Assembly: GCF_042678485.1 (NCBI RefSeq)
Contig: NZ_JBHTKR010000002.1
Span: forward strand, 1 to 64,000
DNA from: Seohaeicola saemankumensis
GTDB lineage: Bacteria; Pseudomonadota; Alphaproteobacteria; Rhodobacterales; Rhodobacteraceae
DNA: 64,000 nt
Direction: 5' to 3'
Below the pieces are notes generated by a model. It did not search any database. It was given only the letters and a program-made list of their open reading frames with translations, and was not told the DNA's origin. The number at the start of each line of letters is the position of its first letter. The first letter of the stretch is position 1. The translations under genes were made by a program, and so were the position numbers. Positions 1 to 10,049 of this stretch are shown in pieces.

Positions 1-19
1 AAACGATCACAATCAATAC

Positions 20-96
<77 letters not shown>

Positions 97-104
97 ATAA
101 AATC

Positions 105-142
105 AACGGCTTAGTGGCTTAACGCCCTATGCCGTTTTTTTT
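105..142 (+). terminator. Intrinsic terminator downstream of tRNA-fMet
   Basis: An AACGGC arm (105-110) pairs with GCCGTT (131-136) and runs into a T tract (T135-T142). It lies just past the CCA end and so would end tRNA transcription. The loop is long (about 20 nt), with possible internal pairing. Confidence 0.6.
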
Positions 143-481
143 GTGTCCGACTGATGTCCGATATTCCCCTCAAATCCATACGCCCCCACCCACACTTTTT
201 TGACCGCAAGAGCAACTCCCCAGCGGACACACTCAAAGATGCACCCAGGTCCGCGCGCAGAAAATCTAGGTGGTGCAAAATGGTGCATAGAAACATTCTC
301 AAGGCGGCGAACCCAACCGCTCTTGAATGAAAAATAAGCGACATTGATAAATCCCTCCTAAAGGCAAAGGTACCCTAAAACCGTCACTCGGCACTGATCA
401 GTTTTCGAGGGCAAGACCAATTTTAGGTTGAAAAGTTGAGTCGTGTTTCGGTAACTATGAAGAGCGAGAACGATTGCGGAC
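143..481. other. Non-coding left end of the island
   Basis: I see no convincing gene here. A short direct repeat of TGTCCGA occurs at about 144-150 and 155-161. A TTGAAA box near 428 with a TAACTAT about 18 bases further could be a promoter for the gene starting at 482, but this is weak. A 77-codon minus-strand frame (344-111) has no coding character that I can recognise. Confidence 0.4.
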
Positions 482-2671
482 GTGAAATCTGGCTTGGCCG
501 TCTTGATTGAGGAAGTCAGCTGGTTTCGTACAAAACTTGTGAGGATCGTGTTGGCAGTACGGAACCCTTGGGTGCAGGCACTCCTAAAATGGCATGGCCA
601 TGACGTTGGAGGGGTCCGGGTCCCTTTTCAGGAAGATCAAGGCAACCCACTGAAGGGTCCTATCGAAACAAGCCTATTGGCTAAGTTGCGGAAAACGGCA
701 CAACAAATCGCGGTTGGCGAGGATGCCCCTCGCCTAATCTTCTTGGTGGGAGGCCCTGGTAATGGAAAATCTGAAGCGGTTCAGGTGTTCCTCGAAGAAC
801 TTGGGCAGGAACTGGACTGCAAACAGCAGCTGCTGTCCGAACTTACGAGAAAATTTCAACCCTGCCCTATTTCCCCGCCTTTAGTCGAACTTTCTCCAGA
901 CGATGAATATCCTGAATTGAATCGGTTTTTCTCCCGAGTGGGTAAATTGACGGTTATCCAAGATGCATCCGCGAGTGGACAACGTTCTGGCGACGCTTCA
1001 GTGGAACTTGTCGAAGCTTTAAAAGCGATTCTTTCTCACGATGCTCTTCAGGTAGCGCTTTGTTGCATTAACCGCGGCTTGCTCTACAGGGCTATCGAGG
1101 CGGCAGGTCAGGACGACGGAGCTAACAGCGTACGTGTTCTGCTCGAAGAAGTGGCGTCGAGAACAGGTCTTGGCCTGGATGCGCTTTCGGCATCTAGCAG
1201 GAAACCTTGCTGGCCGCTCGACGGCATGAGTGGGGTTGAGATCGCAGTCGGGGCTTGGCCGTTGGATCTCGAATCATTGCTCGAAGAGAACGGAAGCTCA
1301 AAGTCCCCGATCGAAGAAATCATCGTTCGCGCTAGCGCGAGCGACAAATGGATGGCGGGCTGTTCCCAATGCCCAGCCCAAGACAATTGTCCGTTTTACC
1401 AGAATGCAAGCTTGCTACGACAGTTTGAAAAACGCCAAGCGCTCCTAAAAATATTGCGACATGGGGAGTTAGCCACCGGTCAAAGGTGGAATTTCCGAGA
1501 TGCTTTCTCGCTGGTTGCCGAGCTCATGGTTGGCGAACAGCAAGACTTTCAAAATGAACATGGACATGCGGTCCACCCATGCGATTGGGTAAATGAGCGC
1601 TCAGAGCAGATCGTAGAAGCCGCTGAAAATGAAGACACTGGCGCATGGGCTAAGCAGGTCCAGTCGGCACTAGAGTTGTCCACACGAATTTATCCACAAG
1701 CGCTGTTCCCCACGGGAATTCACACCGACGACATGAAAGAGCAGTCGTTTCTGAATAACGACAGCAACGGCAAGATAAAGACGTTGGCGCTTTGGGAAGC
1801 CGCGGAGCGCGTCGAGTCAGGAACTCACGGGTTTGCCCGTGACTACCTTCGGAACATGCTGGCACCCCTTCTAAAGCCAGAACTTAGGACTTCCGCGGGA
1901 AATGACGATAGCTTCCGAAACTTGGAAGATGCATTCTCGCAGGCCATCAAGATAGGTATCGACGCAGATTGGCGCAAAGAGATCGAGCTTTCGCGTGTGG
2001 AAGAGGTATTCTTGGACATGGTCATGCAGGCCGAGGCAGAGTGGGATCCGCTATCTCGCGAATCCGCCCAAGCCGATCAGGCGTGTCGGTACTTGCGACG
2101 GATCGCATCTGATTTTGCCAAGCGAGCACTGGGAACGCGGACGGGAAAGCATTCCAATGATAATGCGCTTGAAGAGTATCATGCATCATTGCGCAGCCAG
2201 AAAGCGTTAGGCGACATCGGCAATCTTCTAGAGAATTTGCTCGGCGGGCGTCGGTTCGAGGTGGATGCACTCGGCGGGATTGGGCAAATGGACCTTTCCC
2301 CTAGCGCCAGGATTCGGCTCGTGAGCCGAGATGTTCCCAGAGTAACAATCCATCCAGCTCCGAAATCCGATGATGGTGTACCGCCTCACGATATGCCATG
2401 CATCGTTATCGACCAAGCTCAACCGATACCCCTTACGTTCGAGCTATTCGAAGCTCTTCAACTGCACCGAAGAGGATGTAGGACGGGCAGTCTTCCGCCA
2501 GTATTGGCCACGTCGTTGGGTCGACTTCGCCAACTTCATGCCGCCCATTTGTGCCGGGACAAGGAGAGCTTCATGCGCCGAAGAGCGCACTACGAATTGG
2601 TCGGAATCGGGTCCGTGGTCCTAAGCGAAGAAGGCGAAGCGGTACCCGTGCTAGAAAGAAAAGATAGATGA
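482..2671 (+). CDS. P-loop NTPase, first gene of a candidate three-gene defence operon
   Basis: A 729-residue protein with a clear Walker A motif, GGPGNGKSE, at about residues 90-98 after a short N-terminal segment. A hydrophobic strand ending in CINRG near residue 195 could be a sensor-1-like element. Around residues 293-302, C-x2-C-x5-C may bind zinc. The C-terminal two thirds match no family I can name. The start is GTG at 482; no strong Shine-Dalgarno is visible, so the N-terminus is uncertain. The next gene begins one base after the stop, implying co-translation. Order and sizes (NTPase, medium unknown, very large nuclease/motor) resemble DptF-DptG-DptH of phosphorothioate-dependent restriction. 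That is from memory and unverified, and no Dnd modification genes are present. Confidence 0.75.
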   Translation: MKSGLAVLIEEVSWFRTKLVRIVLAVRNPWVQALLKWHGHDVGGVRVPFQEDQGNPLKGPIETSLLAKLRKTAQQIAVGEDAPRLIFLVGGPGNGKSEAVQVFLEELGQELDCKQQLLSELTRKFQPCPISPPLVELSPDDEYPELNRFFSRVGKLTVIQDASASGQRSGDASVELVEALKAILSHDALQVALCCINRGLLYRAIEAAGQDDGANSVRVLLEEVASRTGLGLDALSASSRKPCWPLDGMSGVEIAVGAWPLDLESLLEENGSSKSPIEEIIVRASASDKWMAGCSQCPAQDNCPFYQNASLLRQFEKRQALLKILRHGELATGQRWNFRDAFSLVAELMVGEQQDFQNEHGHAVHPCDWVNERSEQIVEAAENEDTGAWAKQVQSALELSTRIYPQALFPTGIHTDDMKEQSFLNNDSNGKIKTLALWEAAERVESGTHGFARDYLRNMLAPLLKPELRTSAGNDDSFRNLEDAFSQAIKIGIDADWRKEIELSRVEEVFLDMVMQAEAEWDPLSRESAQADQACRYLRRIASDFAKRALGTRTGKHSNDNALEEYHASLRSQKALGDIGNLLENLLGGRRFEVDALGGIGQMDLSPSARIRLVSRDVPRVTIHPAPKSDDGVPPHDMPCIVIDQAQPIPLTFELFEALQLHRRGCRTGSLPPVLATSLGRLRQLHAAHLCRDKESFMRRRAHYELVGIGSVVLSEEGEAVPVLERKDR

Positions 2672-2672
2672 A

Positions 2673-4214
2673 TTGTCGTCACTAGCTGAATTCATAGCAT
2701 CTGAACGGCCTTGGGCCCTCGAACAGCGAGGGTGGTATGGGTCATCCTTCCTGTCACCGGTGGCTCCTGAGCAGTCCACCGTTGAGGTGCTCATTGGCGG
2801 AGCTTACAGAAAGCTTGTGACCAGAAAGCAGGACTCGAAAGTTAACCTAGAAAATATACGCAATCTGCCAAGTGAGCTTGGTGAGACTAATGACGAAGAG
2901 GATGCTTGGCGTGCCCTCTTCAATTTCGGTGGGCTAGGTAGCCCATCCACCGAAAGCAGGGACCTTCCACAGGTTGTCCAGCTCGTACCGATGTTGGCAA
3001 ACTATGGAGGCGTCCTAGGACGCGTGCGGAACCGCTGGAGTCCAGGTAACTTGCTGGTCAACGCGATCCAGTCAGGATCGAACCAACAGTCATGTTCGGA
3101 CGAAATACTCGAGAACTTCGCTAGATCCTTGCTTGTAGACAAGGACGACGACTTCCTAGCGAAGTTCCTCGAAAACTCGTTGTACAAGCTTTCTGGCGAT
3201 GAGTACCCGGAAATAGCGAAGGCATACGAACCCGTCTTCCCCGCATACCGCGAGCAGGTTTCGCGTTCTCGCTCTCCAGCGGAAAGGCTTGTTCTTGACC
3301 TTCCACATGTAATCCGCCTGAAGGCGCATCTTACTAGACGCCAATGGACCTTGCTCCTAGAAGCGCTCCTTCGCATCGGCCTATTCGCGCACTACGCCTG
3401 GCTGCTGTCTTTGAACGCGCAGACCTGGGAGGTATGCAGGGAAATTATCAACGGTGCTTCGCGACCGACACTGGATAAGATACGAGCCGATTTCTGGGAG
3501 CGGCATGCCAAGGACTACCCCATTCTTGAGTTGGGGCAGGACTCGGGGCCGGCAATAAAGAAATCCATTCGCAAGTACGCGCAGGCCCGGCTCGGTTTGA
3601 GTCTCGTATTGCGAGTTCTGCAGGAGGTTGGTTGCGAAGCAAACCCGCTTCAGCACAGGGGGGGCGTGGAGACGCCAGTTGTGCTTGAGGAGTTCTTTTC
3701 GCTCGTGGCTGAAAAGAGAGACGCCATCAAGACGGCATTTGAGCCCAATGAACATCTCGGATCATTCGAAGCAGCACTTGGCGCGGTTCTTGATCGGACG
3801 TCCGGGTTCCAATCAGCAACCACGGGACCGACAAGGAATCTACTTTTCTTCCTGCGGTATACGGCAGGGCGAATTAGCCCGCGGGTGGTCGAGCAGGTAA
3901 GCTACGATCAATCTTACCTACTCGAAAAAGCGGACAGGTCTCGAAGGAACTCACCCTGGCTTGTCGACTTTGGACCAGTTCTAATCGTTACGCTTGTGCA
4001 TTGTTGTTGCCGACAAGAGCGGACAAGGTCAGTTAGCGTAAACAGGTTCGAGCGATACCTGGCTGATTGGGGGATAAGGGCGTCCCAAAGGGAGCTAACG
4101 ACCGGGAAATTTGCTAAGCTTGTTGAGCAACTTGGAATTATGGTCGACAGTCCAGATGCCGGCGGAGGCCGGCTCCTGATGGATCCATTGATGCAGTCGT
4201 CAAAAGATGAATAA
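2673..4214 (+). CDS. Unknown protein, second gene of the candidate defence operon
   Basis: A 513-residue soluble protein that I do not recognise. It has no P-loop, no membrane segment and no nuclease motif visible by eye, and it looks mostly alpha-helical. A Cys-rich stretch, HCCCRQ, lies near residue 447. The start is a TTG immediately after the upstream stop; an ATG at 2668 in another frame ends within six codons and is not used. Its 3' end overlaps the next gene by 8 bases. Tight coupling on both sides suggests a complex made in fixed ratio with its neighbours. It sits where DptG would sit in a dptFGH operon, but I cannot show homology. Confidence 0.7.
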   Translation: MSSLAEFIASERPWALEQRGWYGSSFLSPVAPEQSTVEVLIGGAYRKLVTRKQDSKVNLENIRNLPSELGETNDEEDAWRALFNFGGLGSPSTESRDLPQVVQLVPMLANYGGVLGRVRNRWSPGNLLVNAIQSGSNQQSCSDEILENFARSLLVDKDDDFLAKFLENSLYKLSGDEYPEIAKAYEPVFPAYREQVSRSRSPAERLVLDLPHVIRLKAHLTRRQWTLLLEALLRIGLFAHYAWLLSLNAQTWEVCREIINGASRPTLDKIRADFWERHAKDYPILELGQDSGPAIKKSIRKYAQARLGLSLVLRVLQEVGCEANPLQHRGGVETPVVLEEFFSLVAEKRDAIKTAFEPNEHLGSFEAALGAVLDRTSGFQSATTGPTRNLLFFLRYTAGRISPRVVEQVSYDQSYLLEKADRSRRNSPWLVDFGPVLIVTLVHCCCRQERTRSVSVNRFERYLADWGIRASQRELTTGKFAKLVEQLGIMVDSPDAGGGRLLMDPLMQSSKDE

Positions 4215-7200
4215 GTCAGCAACGCTAATTCGCCTCCTCGTCGAGCGATATATCTCGGAATATTGGGCTCAGGATGAAATATCCGTTGCTCGCCCGTTCA
4301 TTCGTGGATTGCCTCTTGAGCTGGCACACGAACTGTTCAAGCAGTTGACCTGCGATGGAACGCGGGACTGGCGTGTAACGGCAGACCGGCAGCCCGTCCC
4401 CGTGGTCTTGATCACGGCGGGAGAATTGTCTGCGTTTGGGAACCCCGGCGTTCTTAGCGGCATTTCGAACTGGGACTACGCTATCACGATCCGCAATTCC
4501 GCGAGTTCCTACGTCTGTATAGTGACGCCAGACGCTGCGCTTACAGTTCAACACTCGATGTTGAATACTACAGACCCGCTGGATTTTGAACCTGACCCCG
4601 AGCGAGGTCCTCGCTTCGGATCAGAGCCATGGGCTGATATATTGGCCGACCTAGAGGACGACCTTGGCTTGATTGACGGTCAGCGTGGATTGCTGCGTTC
4701 CTTGCTAGAGAGAACATGGACATTGGCGACCGAGGAGGGTGTCGGAGATAGGCTTGCAGCAATCTGGCAGCTTATCGAGGAGTGGTCGAAAAGCGATCGC
4801 GGCGACCTAATGCAATTAATCAAGTTGGCCGGCTTTCCGTGCCCTGGAACTAAGGTATTTGGTATCCATGAGCTAGAACGATCTTTTTATATCTTGAACA
4901 ATATAGGGGATGTGGCGACACGCAGGAAAAACTACGCTGCTTTCGAAGATGAACTCATCACCGGTCTCGGGAATTTCCCGGATGAAGAATCTGCGCCGAT
5001 TGAACGCGCTATCCGTGAATTCGTTTCATCTTTAAAATCCAATATTTCCTCCGTTACTGTTGGTGCGTTCGTTGCGAACCTATGTCGATCGTATGCAGAG
5101 GGAGCAGGGAATAAAGGCTGGTGGCATGTCCTCTCGACGGACATTTGGGAGAGATTGCTTAAGCGAACTTCCAGCGGACCGTTAAGCGTGGCGATTAATG
5201 TTCGAAATTGTTTGAAAGACCCAATCGACGGTATTTCGCCGGCCATCGTGAGTGACGAAGTTGAGGTTTCTCTCGTGGTACGCGCGGACCAGCCCCACAA
5301 CATCGTGCTGACCCGCTCTGAAGGGAGAAGAAATACGACGCCGCTGGAACTCTTTGACAATAAGTACACGGATGAGAACGTACCAGCGCATTCGGCTCCG
5401 CTGACCTATACCGCCAAGCTCCAGCATCCAGATGCAAGTAAACAGTCGAAAGTCGCGGTCATTTCTCTCGCCTCTTTTTCCCCGGGCATGTTTTGCTTGA
5501 TACAAGGAGGGCAGGGTCACGAAGTCCGGAACGCGGGTAAAGAAACAACTACCGTGCTGGATGTGCAGCTACGGTCCCCGGGGTTAAAGGATGTCGAGGT
5601 TTTCGTTAGGGACGGCATTGTAGCAGTTGGTTTCGATACCATTGCCGCAGAGGAGTTTGAGCAACAAGGAAAGCATTGCTCCCCGGACCTCGAAGCGCTG
5701 AACTGGTTGCCTGTTACGGGGGGCAAGGCGCTTGTTCGCGGTCTCGACGTCGGTTCGGACGTCGTTTTGCGGTTAGTTGGCCGCCCAAGTGAGGGCTCTC
5801 CCGAAGTATTCCTCAATGCCGCTCTTTCGGTGTCACCGGAAGATATACCAACCAAAAGCTCCCCCTGTGTTACTTCCAGCCTCATCTCAATGCACCGGGG
5901 CGCCGCGTCACGGGAAGATGAATTTGAAATCGTTGCCCCGTCGCGCGCTCTTGAAGAGATCGAGGACGGCTACCTCAAAGGCTTGGTGCCGCTTCGCCCC
6001 ATGCTCGCATGCTGGGGGAGCAAGAAAGAAGTTGGTGATCGGCAATCAATGGATCTCGAAGCAGGGCGCCTCGGACGTATCGCTCCCGGGCTTTTCAAGC
6101 CAGACGTCCAGCAAGCCCCAGAAGCATTCATCGACGCCAGATCAGCGCTTCTGAAAGCCTTGCAGGAGCAACGTCGGCCGTTGCGCGAGATTCACTTCGA
6201 CGAGATTGCAGTAGTCGAGGCTTCTAAGAAATATCTCTTCGAGTACGTTAATTGGCTAGCAACCGATCTCGCGTCCGCGGCATGGGCTGAACTAGTAGCT
6301 TGTTACGGCGTGGTCCCAGGTCATGGTATGGATCGTCCGACTAGTAGTTCTGAGCCGCACATCGTGTTGATGGGGCCTCTTCATCCACTGAAGGTCGCAT
6401 TTCACACAAACACGCACCTGCTGCTTCGAGATATACAGGGTACCGCAAGGTGCCCGCTGGCCGGCTTCCTCGATCCGCACTCCGCACCCTCGATAATGGA
6501 GCTCCGACTTTGCACTGACCAAGGAGACCAGACGACCTCCACTCAGTTTTTGAACGCGGGCTCGAGTGATCCGTTCTGGACCGTTTTCTGGGCAAGCCGT
6601 GCATTCGAGAAGCGCGAACAGGAAACAGTTTTGCTCCCTGCCCTAGGTGAGCTACGCCTCCTTCGCCCTGGCCTTAACGGCGGGTTTGACGCATCGCTCA
6701 TTAGGCAGGCTCTTCAAGAGGTCGAGAGTCTTTCACCGACACGAACATCCTTTCAAATCGGGTTAAAGGGGGACCCGCAAGGTTCCAGTACTAGTGCCGA
6801 GGAGTTGCTGAACTGGTGCGCCAAGAGAGCAACGCCCGAGAGGAGATACCGCGTCTTTGACGAGAGAGAACTACCGGCTGTACCAAGCGACGAGAGCCTA
6901 GCGTACATCTCGATGGAGAAGCCTGATGCCGTTCAGTGGTTCCAGGTGGCTTCAAGCGAGAATGGTGGCCGTGACAAAGAGCCTTCTCTGGACGTCTTGG
7001 TGATAGATGATCTGGGAACACGCGAATGGTCAAAGATTGACCATCAATCCTTTGCATCAATCGCCGCGCCCAAAGGCTTGTTCAGGTCGCAAACGCGAGC
7101 AGATGTCACGGACGGCCAGATCGTACAAGTGGCTTTCGCGATCGATCCGAGCAAGAGCGCTTATAAGGCTAGTGATGAACTAAGAGCTACAGCGCTCCTC

Positions 7201-9597
7201 GAAGGTCCTTGCTTCACGGCAGGAAACTCCCATTACCGGTTCAGGCCTAACACCAGCTCGATCCTTCAACGTCTAGATAAAGCGGATTTCGTGGCTGTGA
7301 CTTCTCAAGACGTGGATCCAGCGTGTTTTATTCACGGAGCTGGAGCGACTGGTGCGGTGCTTTGGGACTACGAACTTCCAAGCCTGTCAGGGCGTTCATC
7401 GAGTTCTTCGGGGTATTACTTGGTTGCCAAGCCGAGAAAATCGATGCGCACTGCGATCAAGTCCGCAGTGCAATTGCTCGAGCCAGAAGAGGCAGAAGCG
7501 GAGAGAATTACCAATAACCTCGAGAAAGAGGTGGCAATTCGAGGCATGCCAATTCTTCGGCGTTTGGGCCGAGGAGGCAGTACGGCGAGGGGGGAACTTG
7601 GCGTCCTGCTCGCACTGCGGGCTCTACAGGGCAAGATTGGTAATCACGATATTCCAAGTGTGCTTCCATTACATGATAACGGTCGTGTGAACCTATTGGT
7701 GGCTGTTGATCCCTACTGGGATGTATTCGAGGAGGTGCGAAAGAAAATTGAACTAGGCTCGACTTACGAGCGTCCTGACATCCTGGTTTTTTCTATCGAT
7801 GTTAGAGGAGATCAGAGGCCAGCCAGCCTGCTGGTGACCCCCCTCGAAGTAAAGTTTCGATCGAGCCCGATGACTCCCGATGAGCTGGGGAAAGCGCTTG
7901 GGCAGGCGACCAACCTTGGAAGGCTACTTGCTAAGCTATGGGGCTTAGAAGCTCCGACTGAACTATGGAAGCTCGCTGGTTTGAACTTGCTCGCGAATTG
8001 CGTTGAGCACGGTTTCCGGGTCGGAGCTGCTCAAATGGCTCATGGCCTGCCGCCTGATCGCTGGGCCGCACTCCAAGAGCGGGTCATTCTGGACATACTC
8101 TCGGGCTCAGCCAAAGTGAGGGTTAATCAGGAGGGGCGATTGCTTGCGTTCGATAATCGGGAAAATACTAGATCGTGGAGACTTGGGCTGGGGGCAGAGC
8201 AGGACACGGTAACGGTCGGCCGCCAAGATGCGCTTTATCTACTGCATGACTCTGTCGACGGACGCGATGACCTTGTAACATGTATTAGGGAACTTCGCTT
8301 ATCCTTAACTCCCGATGCTGGAATCGGGTATGGTTCGGACGAGCTTTGGAAAGAAGAGAAGGATCGCGGGGATACTGGCAAGAGCTCGGCGGAACTTTCG
8401 GCTAGTCTGGCGCTCCGCGACGAAGTCGCAGTTGATAGCAATAACGGACAATCGGAACCGGCTGGCGAAGATTACTCATTGTCACCTGAGCTGGAACAGT
8501 ACGATCAGCCTTACTACGAGGATTCGGGCGAAGGTAGGGAAAACGAGCAAACCCATACCGCATCTATTGTTTCTCCCAAGGCGAGAAGAAAAGTCGATGC
8601 TGCTTTCGAAGGCTTCGTCGGGAATGAGGAAGCTGTCAAAACCCTCAAGCGTGGTTTGCTAGCGGCTAGCCTGCAGACTCCACCTCACTTAGCTAAGGCA
8701 TACTTGCTTAGCGGTCCGCCCTCTACGGGGAAGACGGAGTTGTCACGTAGGGTCGCGAATGCGCTTGGACTTCCCTTTGTCGCGCTTGATGGAAAGGCCG
8801 TTGACTCGCGTGACAAGCTCTTTTCCTACATAAGAAGCAAGTTAGAAGAAGAGAACGCCGAGATCCGGGAAGTGAGGGTCGACGCAGGGCGATCGGTCCG
8901 CGAGTATCCACCGTTCGTTGTATTGATCGACGAAGTGCATCTAGTAAAGCGTGCCGTGCAAGAGGCAATGCTCACACTGCTCGAAGCAAGCGATCGACAG
9001 GTTTCACTAAAAGATGAAGTTGCCGTGGTTAGGAGTGCCACATTTATTTTTGCGACTACTCGTACGTCCGATCTAGACGCTGCGTTCAAAACGCGCTGCG
9101 CGGAAGTGAAATTGCAGCCATACAGTGTTGCAGAAGTTGCAGAAATGCTGACGCGCGTGGCCACGAAGAAGCCCATTTTCGAGTCTGCTCAAGCAGACAT
9201 GGACACCTTTGTTCGAATTGCGAGCGTTGGACGCAGCGTACCAAGGGTTGCCCTCCAAGTTCTCGAAGAGCTGGAGCAAGAAATACTGGTTTCCAGCGAC
9301 CCAGGGAAGCCTGTCCAGTACCATCTACAAGAAGTCATGAGGAGTCGCGGAGTCGACGAGCAAGGTATCGGCCGGATTGATCTCGACGTCTTGGAGGTGC
9401 TCGAGGCACAAACGGTGCCAATCGGTCAGGATTCACTGATTAGCTTGCTGCCAACAGTGGACAAGGAAGAAATTCGAACCGAGGTCGAGCCGTTTCTTCG
9501 GAAGCTAGGTTACATTGAACTGACGAAAAGCGGACGCATTATTACGGCCAAAGGGCGCAACTACATAATTGCGAGACGGATGGCTGAACAACAATAG
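4207..9597 (+). CDS. Giant nuclease-AAA+ (RuvB-like) fusion, third gene of the candidate defence operon
   Basis: A 1796-residue protein. The first ~1100 residues are unrecognised. A PD-(D/E)XK-like core follows: a Glu in ARGELG (~1127), PDILVF (~1188) and LEVKFR (~1212). After an acidic linker, an AAA+ module has Walker A GPPSTGKTE (~1502), Walker B VVLIDEVH (~1571), sensor 1 FIFATTRTSD and a probable arginine finger in FKTRC. The last ~75 residues resemble the RuvB winged helix, ending with YIELTKSGRIITAKGRNY. The architecture suggests a DNA-translocating nuclease that would use the upstream NTPase as sensor or loader (inference). ATG overlaps the preceding stop by 8 bases. Size and order recall DptH, but a RuvB-type C-terminus is not what I expect there. 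Confidence 0.78.
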   Translation: MNKSATLIRLLVERYISEYWAQDEISVARPFIRGLPLELAHELFKQLTCDGTRDWRVTADRQPVPVVLITAGELSAFGNPGVLSGISNWDYAITIRNSASSYVCIVTPDAALTVQHSMLNTTDPLDFEPDPERGPRFGSEPWADILADLEDDLGLIDGQRGLLRSLLERTWTLATEEGVGDRLAAIWQLIEEWSKSDRGDLMQLIKLAGFPCPGTKVFGIHELERSFYILNNIGDVATRRKNYAAFEDELITGLGNFPDEESAPIERAIREFVSSLKSNISSVTVGAFVANLCRSYAEGAGNKGWWHVLSTDIWERLLKRTSSGPLSVAINVRNCLKDPIDGISPAIVSDEVEVSLVVRADQPHNIVLTRSEGRRNTTPLELFDNKYTDENVPAHSAPLTYTAKLQHPDASKQSKVAVISLASFSPGMFCLIQGGQGHEVRNAGKETTTVLDVQLRSPGLKDVEVFVRDGIVAVGFDTIAAEEFEQQGKHCSPDLEALNWLPVTGGKALVRGLDVGSDVVLRLVGRPSEGSPEVFLNAALSVSPEDIPTKSSPCVTSSLISMHRGAASREDEFEIVAPSRALEEIEDGYLKGLVPLRPMLACWGSKKEVGDRQSMDLEAGRLGRIAPGLFKPDVQQAPEAFIDARSALLKALQEQRRPLREIHFDEIAVVEASKKYLFEYVNWLATDLASAAWAELVACYGVVPGHGMDRPTSSSEPHIVLMGPLHPLKVAFHTNTHLLLRDIQGTARCPLAGFLDPHSAPSIMELRLCTDQGDQTTSTQFLNAGSSDPFWTVFWASRAFEKREQETVLLPALGELRLLRPGLNGGFDASLIRQALQEVESLSPTRTSFQIGLKGDPQGSSTSAEELLNWCAKRATPERRYRVFDERELPAVPSDESLAYISMEKPDAVQWFQVASSENGGRDKEPSLDVLVIDDLGTREWSKIDHQSFASIAAPKGLFRSQTRADVTDGQIVQVAFAIDPSKSAYKASDELRATALLEGPCFTAGNSHYRFRPNTSSILQRLDKADFVAVTSQDVDPACFIHGAGATGAVLWDYELPSLSGRSSSSSGYYLVAKPRKSMRTAIKSAVQLLEPEEAEAERITNNLEKEVAIRGMPILRRLGRGGSTARGELGVLLALRALQGKIGNHDIPSVLPLHDNGRVNLLVAVDPYWDVFEEVRKKIELGSTYERPDILVFSIDVRGDQRPASLLVTPLEVKFRSSPMTPDELGKALGQATNLGRLLAKLWGLEAPTELWKLAGLNLLANCVEHGFRVGAAQMAHGLPPDRWAALQERVILDILSGSAKVRVNQEGRLLAFDNRENTRSWRLGLGAEQDTVTVGRQDALYLLHDSVDGRDDLVTCIRELRLSLTPDAGIGYGSDELWKEEKDRGDTGKSSAELSASLALRDEVAVDSNNGQSEPAGEDYSLSPELEQYDQPYYEDSGEGRENEQTHTASIVSPKARRKVDAAFEGFVGNEEAVKTLKRGLLAASLQTPPHLAKAYLLSGPPSTGKTELSRRVANALGLPFVALDGKAVDSRDKLFSYIRSKLEEENAEIREVRVDAGRSVREYPPFVVLIDEVHLVKRAVQEAMLTLLEASDRQVSLKDEVAVVRSATFIFATTRTSDLDAAFKTRCAEVKLQPYSVAEVAEMLTRVATKKPIFESAQADMDTFVRIASVGRSVPRVALQVLEELEQEILVSSDPGKPVQYHLQEVMRSRGVDEQGIGRIDLDVLEVLEAQTVPIGQDSLISLLPTVDKEEIRTEVEPFLRKLGYIELTKSGRIITAKGRNYIIARRMAEQQ

Positions 9598-10049
9598 CAG
9601 TCTGTTCAAGTTCGACAGAGCTTTAGGGGGGGAACAGCTTTCGTTTGTGCAAATTCAACGTTCCCAAGGTTGCTCTTTAAGTGGACGCGCCTGTGGACAT
9701 CCGAGAGCTGATAAAGTGAAGTTTCCTTCCGTCTCTTAGTGTTTTTAGACACGAGGCTCTGACCGTAAACGGAGGCTCTGGCTCGACGCATTTTTTCTAA
9801 GCAGCTGCCGGACGATGCAGCCGTCGTCGTATTTAGATCGTTTGTGCCTTTTTCTTTTTTTGTTTTCTGATGATGTTTTCAACGCTGGCGAAGTCAGCTT
9901 AGCGGGTGTTAGGTTTCTGTTTCATCCTCAATCCTTGAGTGTTCCCATGCCCCGGGAATTCTCCGTTATTCAATCATCCCAGCCTGCCCCATGAGCGCCA
10001 ACGCCAGACATGCTAAGCGTGTGGCGCTCTGACCTGCTAAGGAGGACTG
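9598..10049. other. Intergenic region with a strong inverted repeat
   Basis: No gene is supported in this 450-bp gap between the nuclease operon and the convergent methyltransferase gene. AGCGCCAACGC (9994-10004) pairs with GCGTGTGGCGCT (10017-10028) with one bulge, a likely transcript-end hairpin for either side although it lacks a T tract. T-rich runs near 9850-9870 could serve the plus-strand operon. Confidence 0.5.

Noticed and set aside
111..344. 77-codon minus-strand frame in the left end of the island
   Set aside because: No start signal, no family resemblance, and it overlaps the tRNA terminator.
482..9597. Naming the operon dptFGH, BREX or DISARM
   Set aside because: Size and order suit DptFGH, but homology cannot be shown without a search and Dnd genes are absent. 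Hallmarks of BREX (PglZ, PglX) and DISARM (DrmA/B/C) are missing.
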